From positions 1 to 64,000 of the forward strand of contig DJUX01000046.1 in NCBI GenBank assembly GCA_002440665.1: a DNA stretch of 64,000 bases. The letters are read 5' to 3'. A model generated the notes under the pieces. That model was not told the DNA's origin. It saw only the letters and a list, made by a program, of their open reading frames with translations, and searched no databases. A program made the translations under genes and the position numbers. Shown one piece after another: positions 41,754 through 50,984 of this stretch (positions are counted from its first letter, which is position 1; each line of letters begins with the position of its first letter). The DNA comes from Dechloromonas sp. UBA6271 (GTDB lineage Bacteria; Pseudomonadota; Gammaproteobacteria; Burkholderiales; Rhodocyclaceae).

Positions 41754-42968
41754 TCAGATCCCCTTCATATCGAGTGTTAACGATGAAAATACCGCGCCAT
41801 CGATGCGAACGTACAGGCGGTGGTCGCCCACGGTGAACATGTAAAACGGATAATACGGCGAAAGCGATTCAAGGCAGGGGCGCCATACCAGATGCGGATA
41901 AATGCACACCGCATGTTTGCGTACGAGCAGGCGGCCTTTGCGGTCGCCGAGGTCAAAGCGTTTTCCGACAATGCGATCGAATGCTTGATCAAGCGTAAGC
42001 CGCGAACGCTCGGGCTGCGCCTTGGGCAACAGCACCGCCTGCTGATAATCACCCCAGCGGCCATCGACTGCAGCGAACGCCACCGTGTTTTTTTTCGCTT
42101 GGAAAGCAACCAGGGCATAAAAACTATCGAGCCGGTCGAGGCGCTGCACCAGCACGCCAGGCTGCGGCGTGGCTTGACGCAGTGCCTGCGCCCAGTCCTT
42201 GCGCTCATGCAGACCGTAGTCGCGCACACCTGCGAGCGCGAGATCGGCGAGTAACTTGGGGGCGAGCAACTCGCCACTGCCGCGCCGCTTGAGAGGCTCG
42301 CGCAGCGGCCCGCCGCGCGCCGCTGGAGGCTCGGGGTCGCATACCGCGACAAACTTGCCGTTCCAGTAGCCGCCAGGTACACCCGTCATGTACGTGGATT
42401 GCCACGTTGCGTAGGTCACATGCTCATTGGCCTCCCCGCGGTCACCCCCACTACCACAGCCGTCTCCAATGTTGTGCGGCGGCGGCGGCGCAAGCGCCAA
42501 GTTATAGAAGCTCGGCGATGGCGGCCATGGGTTGTTAATGTCGAACGCATGAATGGTGTAGCTGTTGTCGCCCGAGCTAGCGGGATGGGCACTGGCGGTA
42601 TAACCCCGGACCACGATCCAGTGCGCCCAGCCATAGACGAGGGCAATCGGTGCCACTTGGTAGTGATGTATGGTCCAACACAGCTTGCGTGAGATAAGGT
42701 CTTCGCTATCCAGCGCGTAGAGCGCAAAATAATTAGTGAAGGCTGGTGGACGGCGATCCATCATGGTCCACTGAAGACCGTCCGGGCCAGTAGCCCAATT
42801 GACGCCCGCATCGAGCGAGCTGTGGGCGTGGTTATCGGCGTACAGGTCGTCTTGATCGAGTATGCCCGCGCCCATGGTTTCCAACACCATCTGCGCGCAG
42901 GCGGCGCCACAGTAATAGTCCGTATCCTGTTGATGCGTCTGCACAGAGAGGTTTTCGGTGACAGGCAT
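41754..42968 (-). CDS. C39/papain-like cysteine peptidase domain protein
   Basis: Protein of 404 residues. The N-terminal ~150 residues fit a C39-like papain fold: QQDTDYYCGAACAQMVL with Gln13/Gln14 and catalytic Cys20, HWIVVRGY with His116, and HAFDINNPWPP supplying the Asp143/Asn third residue. Pro/Gly-rich linkers separate it from a C-terminal ~200-residue domain of unknown function. There is no signal peptide or ABC-transporter part, so it is not a bacteriocin exporter. The ATG has GGAGG 5 bp upstream. G+C and codon use look less extreme than in the CIS operon, suggesting separate acquisition. It may be a second effector or a maturation peptidase (inference). Confidence 0.7.
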   Translation of the reverse strand: MPVTENLSVQTHQQDTDYYCGAACAQMVLETMGAGILDQDDLYADNHAHSSLDAGVNWATGPDGLQWTMMDRRPPAFTNYFALYALDSEDLISRKLCWTIHHYQVAPIALVYGWAHWIVVRGYTASAHPASSGDNSYTIHAFDINNPWPPSPSFYNLALAPPPPHNIGDGCGSGGDRGEANEHVTYATWQSTYMTGVPGGYWNGKFVAVCDPEPPAARGGPLREPLKRRGSGELLAPKLLADLALAGVRDYGLHERKDWAQALRQATPQPGVLVQRLDRLDSFYALVAFQAKKNTVAFAAVDGRWGDYQQAVLLPKAQPERSRLTLDQAFDRIVGKRFDLGDRKGRLLVRKHAVCIYPHLVWRPCLESLSPYYPFYMFTVGDHRLYVRIDGAVFSSLTLDMKGI

Positions 42969-43294
42969 GATACCTCCTACGTGTTTGGTGGAAATCGCGT
43001 CCTACCAATAGGTCCTTCTCAGGTCCAACGTTTGTCTCTGGGACAAAGAGGAGCGTATAAGCAATATAGACCACCATTTGATTGTGCAACATCTTTTCTC
43101 ACTACTGTCTGGTAGTTTTCAAAGAAGAATCAGTTGGTTGCCGAGAGATGGGTCGGATTCGCCCTGAATGGAATTGGCAACCAGTTGATCCAACGTGATT
43201 TTCTCGACAATATTGGTCTCGACGTGGTGCAGAAAAATCTGTGGCACGACCGGGACGGGAGCCTGTGATGTTTGATAGGTAGAGCCGCCCCGGT
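42969..43294 (-). promoter_or_regulatory. 326-bp intergenic region with leader of the peptidase gene pair
   Basis: Lower-G+C stretch between the C39-like gene and the GDH stop. On the minus strand a possible promoter pairs TTGCAC (43084-43089) with TATATT (43063-43068, spacing 15) or TATTGC (spacing 17). An inverted repeat TTTGTC/GACAAA (43031-43047) then lies in the leader, and GGAGG before the ATG. The left half belongs to the peptidase gene; the right half holds an unsupported short frame. Confidence 0.35.
43119..43247 (-). other. Short protein-like frame, possible gene remnant
   Basis: A minus-strand frame ending at 43119 reads as protein-like (PQIFLHHVETNIVEK, then LVANSIQGESDPSLGNQLIL) but has only a GTG at 43247 without a ribosome site as start. 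It lies just after the GDH stop. It could be the 3' remnant of a gene lost at the island edge, or chance. Confidence 0.2.
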
Positions 43295-46200
43295 CTATGC
43301 CAGCGCGCGCAGTTCCCGCAGCGCTACCGACAGCATCGGCATGTCCGGTGTGGCGCTGCCGCGAATCTCGGAGAAGAGTTGCCGGCAACGCTCGTACTGG
43401 AAGGTGCGCCGCGATTTCCAGGCGGCCATAAGGGCATCGGTCTCCGTCTCGCCGGGGCTGGTGCGTAGCACTTCGGCAGCGAGGTTGCGCGCCAGGGTCG
43501 ACAGGTCGTCGCGCAGCGCGGCGCGGGCCATGCCCTGCCAGTGGGTGTCGGCGGGCAGCGCGGTGATCTGGCGACTGAGCCAGTGCAGGTCGAGTTCGCC
43601 GCCGAGCCTGAAATAGACGAGGGCAACCCGTTCGGCCGGGGCGCCGGTTTCGCCGGCCACTTCGATGATGTCTAGCGCCGAATACAGTTCCTCCAGCCCG
43701 GCCACGCGCCGCGCCAGTTCCGGCGGCACGCCCTGGGCGCCGAGACGGTTCACGACTTCGTCGAGTTCGGCTCGGTAGAGTGGGGCTACCACCTCGTTCA
43801 GGCTGGTGGCCAGCGCCTCGACACCGCCCGAGAAGCGTGCCAGGGTGGCGGCCAGGTCGCGCAGATGGTCGCGGTGGTGCAGGAACCACAGGGTGCCGCG
43901 CTGGATCAGGCGCAGCCCTTCGAGGATCATCGCCGTCTGCGTGGTGTCGGCGACCAGATTGTCGAGTGCTTCGATGTCCTGCCAGAGCGGCACGACGCCG
44001 AATACCTCGCGCGTCGCGAGGTAAGCGCGGACGATGTCCGGCGGCGCGGCCCCGGTCTCTTCCTGCAGGCGGAAGATGAAGCTCGGGCCGACCCGGTTCA
44101 CCATGCTGTTCACCACATGGGTGGCGATGATCTCGCGGCGCAGCGGGTGGCGCCCGACCTGCAACGGAAAGCGCTGACGCAGCGGCTGCGGGAAATAGCG
44201 GCTGAGGGCGGTCGAAATGTAGCTGTCCTCGGGCACGTCGGAGGCGAGCAGCGCCTCGAACAGTTCCATCTTGTGGTAGGCCAGCAGCACCGCCAATTCG
44301 GGCGTGGTCAGGCCGATGCCGACCGCCTTGCGTTCGGCGATCTCCTCGTCGAAGGGCAGGTATTCGAGGCGGCGGTTGAGTCGGCCGGCGTTGGAAAGAT
44401 AGTGGATGTAGCGCAACTGCTCGTCGAGCAGGTGCAGCCCGCGCGACCGCGTGATCGACAGCACCTGAGTCTGGAAGTAATTGTCGCGCAGCACCAGCCG
44501 GCCTACCTCCTCGGTCATCTCGACGAGCAGGGCGTTGCGCTGCTTCTCGGTCAGTTCGCCGTCTTCGATCACCGAATTGAGCAGGATCTTGATATTGACC
44601 TCGTGGTCGGAACAATCGACGCCCGCCGAGTTGTCGATGGCGTCGGTATTGATGCGGCCGCCCTTCAAGGCGTATTCGATACGTCCGAGCTGGGTGCAGC
44701 CGAGATTGCCCCCTTCGGCGACGACGCGGCAGCGCAGCTCGCCGCCGTTGACGCGGATGGCGTCGTTGGCCCGGTCGCCGACATCGCCATGGCTTTCGCG
44801 CTGGCTCTTGATGTAGGTGCCGATGCCGCCGTTGTAGAGCAGGTCAACCGGCGCCAGCAGCACGGCGTGCACCAGTTCCTGTGGCGTCAGCGTTTCGGCC
44901 TCGATGCCGAGGGCGGCGCGGGCCTCGGGCGAGAGTTGCACCGACTTGGCGCTGCGCGGATAGATGCCGCCGCCGGCCGAGATCAGCGTGGCGTCGTAGT
45001 CGGCCCAGGAAGAGCGCGGCAGCGCAAACAGCCGCTGCCGCTCGGCAAGGCTCGCCGCTGCGTCGGGGGCTGGGTCGATGAAGATATGGCGGTGGTCGAA
45101 GGCGGCGACCAGCCGGATGTGCGGCGAGAGCAGCATGCCGTTGCCGAAGACGTCGCCCGACATGTCGCCGATGCCGGCCACGGTGAAATCCTGCGCCTGT
45201 GTGTCGATGCCGAATTCGCGGAAATGGCGTTTGACTGATTCCCAGGCGCCGCGGGCGGTGATCGCCATCTTCTTGTGGTCGTAACCGGCAGAGCCGCCGG
45301 AGGCGAAGGCGTCGCCGAGCCAGAAGCCGAATTCGCGCGAGACGGCGTTGGCGTAGTCGGAAAAACTCGCCGTGCCCTTGTCGGCAGCGACCACCAGGTA
45401 GGGGTCGTCGCCGTCGCGGCGCAGCAACCCGGGGGGCGGCACGACGTTGCCGCCGACGAGGTTGTCGGTGAGGTCGAGCAGTCCGTGCAGGTAGAGACGG
45501 TAGCAGGCGATGGCTTCCTGCAGCATGGCGTCGCGGTCGCCGCCCGGCGGTGGCGTCTTGACGACGAAGCCGCCCTTCGAGCCGACCGGGACGATGACCG
45601 TATTCTTGACCATCTGCGCCTTCATCAGCCCCAGCACCTCGGTGCGGAAATCCTCCATGCGGTCGGACCAGCGCAGCCCGCCGCGCGCTACCTTGCCGCC
45701 GCGCAGGTGCACGCCCTCGACGCGCGGCGAGTAGACGTAGATCTCGAACATCGGCCGCGGTTCGGGCAGCCCGGGCACGCGGTGCGGGTCGAGTTTGAAC
45801 GAGAGATAGGGCTTGCTTTCACCGTCACGGCGCTGGAAGTAGTTGGTGCGCACGGTGGCCAGGATGACGGCCAGAAACTGGCGCAGGATGCGGTCGTCGT
45901 CGAGGCTGGCGACGCCGTCCAGGGCAGTTGCGATCTCGCCTTCGAGACGTGCCGACTGCTCGTCGCCACCGGCCTCGGCGGCCGGGTCGTGGCGGCTTAC
46001 GAACAGGTCGAGCAGATGCCGGGCGATGGCCGGATAGGCCGCCAGGGTCTGCTCGATATAGGTCTGGCTGAAGGTGAAGCCGGCCTGGCGCATGTATTTG
46101 GCGTAGGCGCGCAGCACCATCGCCTGGCGCCAGGTGAGCTGGGCCGCCAGCACCAGCCGGTTGAAGTCGTCGTTCTCGGCGACGCCCTGCCAAACGGCGA

Positions 46201-48118
46201 GAAAGGCCGCCTGGAAGTTGTCGCGCAACCGGTCGATGTCGAGTTCCTCGGCGTCGGCCCGCCACAGGCCGAAGTCGTGCAGCCACACCGTTGCGCCGCC
46301 GTCGCGGCGGATTTCGTAGGGGCGCTCTTCGAGGACGCGCACACCCATGTGTTCGAGCATCGGCAGTGATACCGACAGCGGCATCGCCTGGCCTTCGCAC
46401 AGCGCCTTGAAGCGCAGGCTGCCGGGCACCGCCTCGAGCGGACGGTAGAGGCTCATGGCCAGCCCTTCGGGGCCGCTGAGGGATTCCATCAACTCGACGT
46501 CGCCGACCGCCGCGCGCGCCGAGTAGGCCTCGCGGTAGCCGGCCGGGAAAGCGGCGGCATAACGGTTGTAGAGCAGGTTGCCGCGCTCTTCGCCGCAGCG
46601 TTCGCTGAGCGCCTGGCGCAACTCGTCCGGCCAGCGCCGGGCGGCCAGCACCAGGCGCCGCTCGATCTCGCGCTCATCGTAGTTCGTCGTGCAGCCGGAG
46701 CGCGTGTGCACCACGATGTGAATGCGCGCGAGTGCCGATTCCGAAATCTGGACGTTGAATTCCGAGGTGCGTCCGTTGAGCATCTCCATCAGTACCGCCT
46801 GCATGCGTTCGCGCAATTCGGTGTTGTAGGTCTCGCGCGGCACGTAGATCAGGCACGAGAAGAAGCGGCAGAAGGCGTCGCGGCGGATGAACAGGCGTGT
46901 GCGCTGGCGCTCGCCGAGGCGCAATATGCCGATGCAGATGGTGTAGAGCTCGGCGGGCGGGATCTGTAGCAGTTCGTCGCGCGGGTATTGGTCGAGGATG
47001 TTGTAGAGCGTCTTGGCGGCGTGGCTGTTGGGCAGGAAACCGGCGAGCTCAACCACCGCCGCGATCTTGCGCCGCAGGAGCGGGATCATCCGCGGGCTGG
47101 CGTCGTAGGCCGTCGAGGTGAACAGACCGAGGAAGCGGCGCTCGCCGATGGTGCGTCCTTCGGCGTCGAAGCGCTTGATGCCGAGGTAATCGAGATAGCC
47201 CGGGCGGTGCACGGTGGACCGCGCGTTGGCCTTGGTCAGCACCAGAAGGCGCTGCTCGTGGGCGATCTCGCGCACTTCGGGTGGCAGTGCGGCGAACGAC
47301 AGCGAACGCTGCTCGCCTTTCTCGCGCAGGATGCCGAGCCCAGAGCCGGGCATCACGCGCAGCACGTCCTCGCCATTCTCGCTGGCCAGCTGGTATTCGC
47401 GGTAGCCGAGGAAGGTGAAGTTGCCGTCGGCGATCCACTCCAGGAAGGCCTTGTCTTCCGCGACGTCGGCCGCGTCGCCGGGTGGGGGCGTGTGCTCGAT
47501 GTCGGCAACTATTTCGGCCATGCGCGCATGCATCGCCGCCCAGTCGGCGACCGCCAGGCGCACGTCGCCGAGTATCTTTTGCAGGCCCGCCTGCAGCGCT
47601 TCGAGCTGGGTTGCTTCGGTACGCCGGTCGACCTCGACGTGGATCATCGATTCGTAGGTGCCGGCGGCGTCGTTCGCGTCGGTGGCATCGAGCAGCGCCA
47701 GCAGGGAGCCGTCGCCGCTGCGGCTGACCTTCATCACCGGATGGATGATCATGTGCAGGGTCAGCCCCTGGCGGTTCACTTCCATGGTGATCGAATCGAC
47801 GAGGAAGGGCATGTCGTCGTTCACGATCTCGATGACCGTGTGCGTCGTCTGCCAGCCGTGCTCTTCCACGCGCGGGTTGTATACCCGCAGCTTGGGCGCG
47901 CCGGCGACGTAGCGCCGGGCGAAATGCAGTTGCGACAGCGCCGCCCCGTACAGGTCCGCGACCGCCCGCTCGGCCAGATCCTCCGGCGCCACCTGGCTGT
48001 AGAAGCGCTGCACGAACGCCTCGACCAGCGGCACCTCGGTTGCCGGCAAGCGCTCGCGCACCATCTCCAGGACCGCAGCCAGTTGTTCCGCCTTGCCCTC
48101 TTCCGCGACTTGCGACAT
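43295..48118 (-). CDS. gdhB: NAD-specific glutamate dehydrogenase (large, ~180 kDa class)
   Basis: Oxidative deamination of glutamate to 2-oxoglutarate with NAD+, linking amino-acid use to the TCA cycle. The protein has 1607 residues, typical of the L180 class. The long N-terminal part holds ACT-like regulatory regions (HTVIEIVNDDMPFLVDSITMEVNRQGLTLHMIIHPVM). The catalytic core near residues 810-870 has RGGLRWSDRMEDFRTEVLGLMKAQ and VGSKGGFVVK, with the substrate Lys; the dinucleotide domain follows (SGDVFGNGML, AEGGNLGCTQLGRIEYALKGG). AGGAGA precedes the start. It is transcribed alone, 227 bp from the fba gene. Confidence 0.96.
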   Translation of the reverse strand: MSQVAEEGKAEQLAAVLEMVRERLPATEVPLVEAFVQRFYSQVAPEDLAERAVADLYGAALSQLHFARRYVAGAPKLRVYNPRVEEHGWQTTHTVIEIVNDDMPFLVDSITMEVNRQGLTLHMIIHPVMKVSRSGDGSLLALLDATDANDAAGTYESMIHVEVDRRTEATQLEALQAGLQKILGDVRLAVADWAAMHARMAEIVADIEHTPPPGDAADVAEDKAFLEWIADGNFTFLGYREYQLASENGEDVLRVMPGSGLGILREKGEQRSLSFAALPPEVREIAHEQRLLVLTKANARSTVHRPGYLDYLGIKRFDAEGRTIGERRFLGLFTSTAYDASPRMIPLLRRKIAAVVELAGFLPNSHAAKTLYNILDQYPRDELLQIPPAELYTICIGILRLGERQRTRLFIRRDAFCRFFSCLIYVPRETYNTELRERMQAVLMEMLNGRTSEFNVQISESALARIHIVVHTRSGCTTNYDEREIERRLVLAARRWPDELRQALSERCGEERGNLLYNRYAAAFPAGYREAYSARAAVGDVELMESLSGPEGLAMSLYRPLEAVPGSLRFKALCEGQAMPLSVSLPMLEHMGVRVLEERPYEIRRDGGATVWLHDFGLWRADAEELDIDRLRDNFQAAFLAVWQGVAENDDFNRLVLAAQLTWRQAMVLRAYAKYMRQAGFTFSQTYIEQTLAAYPAIARHLLDLFVSRHDPAAEAGGDEQSARLEGEIATALDGVASLDDDRILRQFLAVILATVRTNYFQRRDGESKPYLSFKLDPHRVPGLPEPRPMFEIYVYSPRVEGVHLRGGKVARGGLRWSDRMEDFRTEVLGLMKAQMVKNTVIVPVGSKGGFVVKTPPPGGDRDAMLQEAIACYRLYLHGLLDLTDNLVGGNVVPPPGLLRRDGDDPYLVVAADKGTASFSDYANAVSREFGFWLGDAFASGGSAGYDHKKMAITARGAWESVKRHFREFGIDTQAQDFTVAGIGDMSGDVFGNGMLLSPHIRLVAAFDHRHIFIDPAPDAAASLAERQRLFALPRSSWADYDATLISAGGGIYPRSAKSVQLSPEARAALGIEAETLTPQELVHAVLLAPVDLLYNGGIGTYIKSQRESHGDVGDRANDAIRVNGGELRCRVVAEGGNLGCTQLGRIEYALKGGRINTDAIDNSAGVDCSDHEVNIKILLNSVIEDGELTEKQRNALLVEMTEEVGRLVLRDNYFQTQVLSITRSRGLHLLDEQLRYIHYLSNAGRLNRRLEYLPFDEEIAERKAVGIGLTTPELAVLLAYHKMELFEALLASDVPEDSYISTALSRYFPQPLRQRFPLQVGRHPLRREIIATHVVNSMVNRVGPSFIFRLQEETGAAPPDIVRAYLATREVFGVVPLWQDIEALDNLVADTTQTAMILEGLRLIQRGTLWFLHHRDHLRDLAATLARFSGGVEALATSLNEVVAPLYRAELDEVVNRLGAQGVPPELARRVAGLEELYSALDIIEVAGETGAPAERVALVYFRLGGELDLHWLSRQITALPADTHWQGMARAALRDDLSTLARNLAAEVLRTSPGETETDALMAAWKSRRTFQYERCRQLFSEIRGSATPDMPMLSVALRELRALA

Positions 48119-48296
48119 ATCGTCTCCTGTTCATCGGACTCATTGCCGAGGGCGCAAACCCGAGCGACGCCCGCATGCTTTCTTCCCATCGTAGGCCATT
48201 AGTTGGCGCAGAACCAGCGCTTCCCGGATTGCCTGGAGAATACTCGGCACCGGCAAATGACGGGCGTGGCGGGATTTGCACGGCAAGAGCCGAAAT

Positions 48297-48322
48297 GAAA
48301 AAGGCCGCATTAAGCGGCCTTC
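48297..48322 (-). terminator. Intrinsic terminator after fba
   Basis: On the minus strand, a perfect 6-bp stem GGCCGC/GCGGCC with a 5-base loop followed by five T, 24 bp after the aldolase stop. Confidence 0.85.
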
Positions 48323-48345
48323 GGTCAAGCAATGTAGAAGCGTGC

Positions 48346-49410
48346 CTACTTGACGATCTGGTTCAACTCGCCCTTGGCGTAACGCTCGGCCATCTTTTCC
48401 AGCGGAATCGGCTTGATCTGGCTGGCGCGGCCGGCGCAGCCGAAGGCTTCGAAGCGGGCCAGGCAGATTTTCTTGGCGGCTTCGCGGGCCGGCTTGAGGT
48501 AGTCGCGCGGGTCGAACTTGGACGGGTTTTCGGCGAAGTAGCGGCGGATGGCACCGGTCATGGCGAGGCGGATGTCGGTGTCGATGTTGATCTTGCGCAC
48601 GCCGTGGGCGATGCCCTTGACGATTTCCTCGACCGGCACGCCATAGGTTTCCTTCATGTCGCCGCCGAATTCTCGGATCTCGGCGAGCAGTTCCTGCGGC
48701 ACGCTGGACGAGCCGTGCATGACCAGATGGGTGTTCGGGATGCGGGCGTGGATTTCCTTGATGCGGTCGATGGCGAGGATGTCGCCGGTCGGCTTCTTGG
48801 TGAACTTGTAGGCGCCGTGGCTGGTGCCGATGGCGATGGCCAGCGCGTCGCAGTTAGTCTGCTTGACGAAGTCGGCGGCCTGGTCGGGGTCAGTCAGCAG
48901 CTGTTCGCGGGTCATGTGGCCGTCGGCGCCGTGGCCGTCCTCCTTGTCGCCCCTCATGGTTTCCAGCGAGCCGAGAACGCCGAGTTCGGCTTCGACCGAG
49001 ACGCCGATCGAGTGGGCGAACTTGACCGTTTCACGCGACACGGCGACGTTGTATTCGTAGGAAGAAGTGGTCTTGCCGTCGGCTTCCAGCGAGCCGTCCA
49101 TCATCACCGAGGTGAAGCCGGAGCGGATGGCGCTCATGCACACCGCCGGGCTCTGGCCGTGGTCCTGGTGCATGACGATGGGCAGCTGCGGGTAGGCTTC
49201 GAGGGCGGCGAGGATCTGGTGGCGCAGGAAGGGTTCGCCGGCATATTTGCGGGCGCCGGCCGAGGCCTGCATGATGACCGGAGCGTCGATCTGGCTGGCG
49301 GCTTCGCAGATGGCCCAGACCTGTTCCATGTTGTTGACGTTGAAGGCGGGCAGACCGTAGCCGTTTTCAGCGGCGTGGTCGAGCAGTTGGCGCATGGATA
49401 CGAGTGGCAT
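48346..49410 (-). CDS. fba: Class II fructose-bisphosphate aldolase
   Basis: Zn-dependent aldolase of 354 residues that interconverts fructose-1,6-bisphosphate with glyceraldehyde-3-phosphate and DHAP. Class II features are GLPAFNVNNMEQVWAI near the N-terminus, the metal His in IVMHQDHGQS, SVMMDGSLE, VEAELGVLGS and HGSSSVPQELL. It belongs to the long subgroup also called CbbA. AGGAG precedes the ATG. It is the last of a minus-strand run tkt-gap-epd-pgk-pyk-fba and ends at a clear terminator. Confidence 0.97.
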   Translation of the reverse strand: MPLVSMRQLLDHAAENGYGLPAFNVNNMEQVWAICEAASQIDAPVIMQASAGARKYAGEPFLRHQILAALEAYPQLPIVMHQDHGQSPAVCMSAIRSGFTSVMMDGSLEADGKTTSSYEYNVAVSRETVKFAHSIGVSVEAELGVLGSLETMRGDKEDGHGADGHMTREQLLTDPDQAADFVKQTNCDALAIAIGTSHGAYKFTKKPTGDILAIDRIKEIHARIPNTHLVMHGSSSVPQELLAEIREFGGDMKETYGVPVEEIVKGIAHGVRKINIDTDIRLAMTGAIRRYFAENPSKFDPRDYLKPAREAAKKICLARFEAFGCAGRASQIKPIPLEKMAERYAKGELNQIVK

Positions 49411-49459
49411 GGGAACTCCTGTTCGAAACGGTAATGATTAATGTATCTAGTTTACTCGC

Positions 49460-50893
49460 CTAGCCGATTTCATGCTCGCCGACGCGGACGATCTTGAGCG
49501 TATTGGTGCCGCCGGCGCTGCCGATCGGCTCGCCGATGGTCAGGGCGATCAGATCGCCCCTTTCGACGACACCGCGGTCGATCAGGAGTTGCTCGGCTTC
49601 GGCCAGCAGCAGGTCGCGGTCGGTGTGCTGCTGTTTCATCAGGAGCGGGCAGACGGCGCGGTAGAGCACCATGCGGCCGACCGATTCGGCATCCGGGGTT
49701 AGCGCATAGATCGGCACGCCGCAGTTCAGGCGGCTCATCCACAACGCGGTCGAGCCGGATTGCGTCAGGGCGGCGATGGCCTTGACCTTGAGGTGGTGCG
49801 CGGTCCAGATGGCGGCCATGGCGATCGACTGGTCGATGCGCGTGAATACGCGGTCGAGGAATTCGCGGTCGAGGGTGACTTCGGCTGAACGTTCGGCCTC
49901 GACGCAGATGCGCGCCATCGATTCGACGGTTTCGACCGGGTATTTGCCGCTGGCGGTTTCCGCCGAGAGCATGACTGCATCGGTGCCGTCGAGCACGGCA
50001 TTGGCGACGTCGGAGACTTCGGCGCGGGTCGGCACCGGCGAAACGATCATCGACTCCATCATCTGTGTCGCGGTGATCGTCAGCTTGTTGCGGTCGCGCG
50101 CCATGCGGATCATTTTTTTCTGCAGGGCGGGTACGCTGGCGTCGCCGACTTCGACGGCGAGGTCGCCGCGGGCGACCATGACGCCATCAGAGGCGTCGAG
50201 AATTTCTTCCAGATTGGTGACGGCTTCGACGCGCTCGATTTTGGCGATCAGCACCGCGCTGCTGCCGGCAGCGCGCAACAGCTGGCGCGCCATGTACATG
50301 TCGGCGGCGCCCTTGGGGAAGGAGACGGCGACGAAATCAACGCCTATCTGCGCGGCGGTCTTGATGTCGTCCATGTCCTTGGCGGTCAGCGCCGGCGCGG
50401 TCAGGCCTCCGCCCTGGCGGTTGATGCCCTTGTTGTTGGAGAGGTCGCCACCGACCAGCACCTGGGTATGGATTTCATGGCCGCGCACGGCGACGACTTC
50501 GAGCTTCAGGCGACCGTCGTCGAGCAGCAGGATGTCGCCATGGACGACATCTTTCGGCAGATCCTTGTAGTCGAGGCCGACACGCTCCTGGTTGCCGAGT
50601 TGGCATTGCGCGTCGAGGACGAAGCGGGCGCCGGCGACCAGCAGGATCTTGCCTTCCTCGAACTTGCCGACGCGAATCTTCGGGCCCTGCAGGTCGCCGA
50701 GGATGCCGACCGTGCGCCCGAGGCGGGCGGCGATTTCGCGGATGCTGGTGGCGCGCGCCAGATGGTCCTCGGTGCTGCCATGCGAGAAGTTCATGCGCAC
50801 GACGTCGATGCCGGCGCGCACCATGCGTTCGAGAACTTCCGACGACGACGAGGCCGGTCCCAGCGTGGCGACGATCTTGGTGTGGCGCGACAT
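49460..50893 (-). CDS. pyk: Pyruvate kinase
   Basis: Final glycolytic enzyme (phosphoenolpyruvate + ADP to pyruvate + ATP), 477 residues. Conserved segments are TKIVATLGPASSS, VRMNFSHGSTEDH, LGDLQGPKIRVG, the catalytic Lys region VLIAKIERVEAV, MVARGDLAVEVG, and the ATQMMESMI helix. The C-terminal allosteric domain is complete. It is 49 bp upstream of fba and 84 bp downstream of pgk, a common betaproteobacterial order. AGGAAGAGAG precedes the start. Confidence 0.97.
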   Translation of the reverse strand: MSRHTKIVATLGPASSSSEVLERMVRAGIDVVRMNFSHGSTEDHLARATSIREIAARLGRTVGILGDLQGPKIRVGKFEEGKILLVAGARFVLDAQCQLGNQERVGLDYKDLPKDVVHGDILLLDDGRLKLEVVAVRGHEIHTQVLVGGDLSNNKGINRQGGGLTAPALTAKDMDDIKTAAQIGVDFVAVSFPKGAADMYMARQLLRAAGSSAVLIAKIERVEAVTNLEEILDASDGVMVARGDLAVEVGDASVPALQKKMIRMARDRNKLTITATQMMESMIVSPVPTRAEVSDVANAVLDGTDAVMLSAETASGKYPVETVESMARICVEAERSAEVTLDREFLDRVFTRIDQSIAMAAIWTAHHLKVKAIAALTQSGSTALWMSRLNCGVPIYALTPDAESVGRMVLYRAVCPLLMKQQHTDRDLLLAEAEQLLIDRGVVERGDLIALTIGEPIGSAGGTNTLKIVRVGEHEIG

Positions 50894-50917
50894 GTCTCTC
50901 TTCCTCGTTATTTTTTG

Positions 50918-50947
50918 ATTTTTGCCTGTTTCAGGCAGTCGACCGCA
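50918..50947 (-). repeat. Dispersed 30-nt element, copy C1
   Basis: On the minus strand TGCGGTCGAC, ten variable bases, then AGGCAAAAAT. With copy C2 it forms a head-to-head inverted pair (GTCGACCGCA at 50938-50947, TGCGGTCGAC at 50955-50964) between pgk and pyk, so it may also fold as an attenuating hairpin. Confidence 0.6.
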
Positions 50948-50954
50948 ACAGGGC

Positions 50955-50984
50955 TGCGGTCGACGTACTTTCCAGCCTTATTTT
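50955..50984 (+). repeat. Dispersed 30-nt element, copy C2
   Basis: TGCGGTCGAC, ten variable bases, then GCCTTATTTT (7 of 10 match copy A). It runs into the pgk stop codon. Confidence 0.5.

Noticed and set aside
43119..44615. 498-aa minus-strand frame at the GDH 3' end
   Set aside because: Most of it is an out-of-frame shadow of the glutamate dehydrogenase gene, Arg/Pro-rich; only its last ~45 residues look protein-like and are noted separately.
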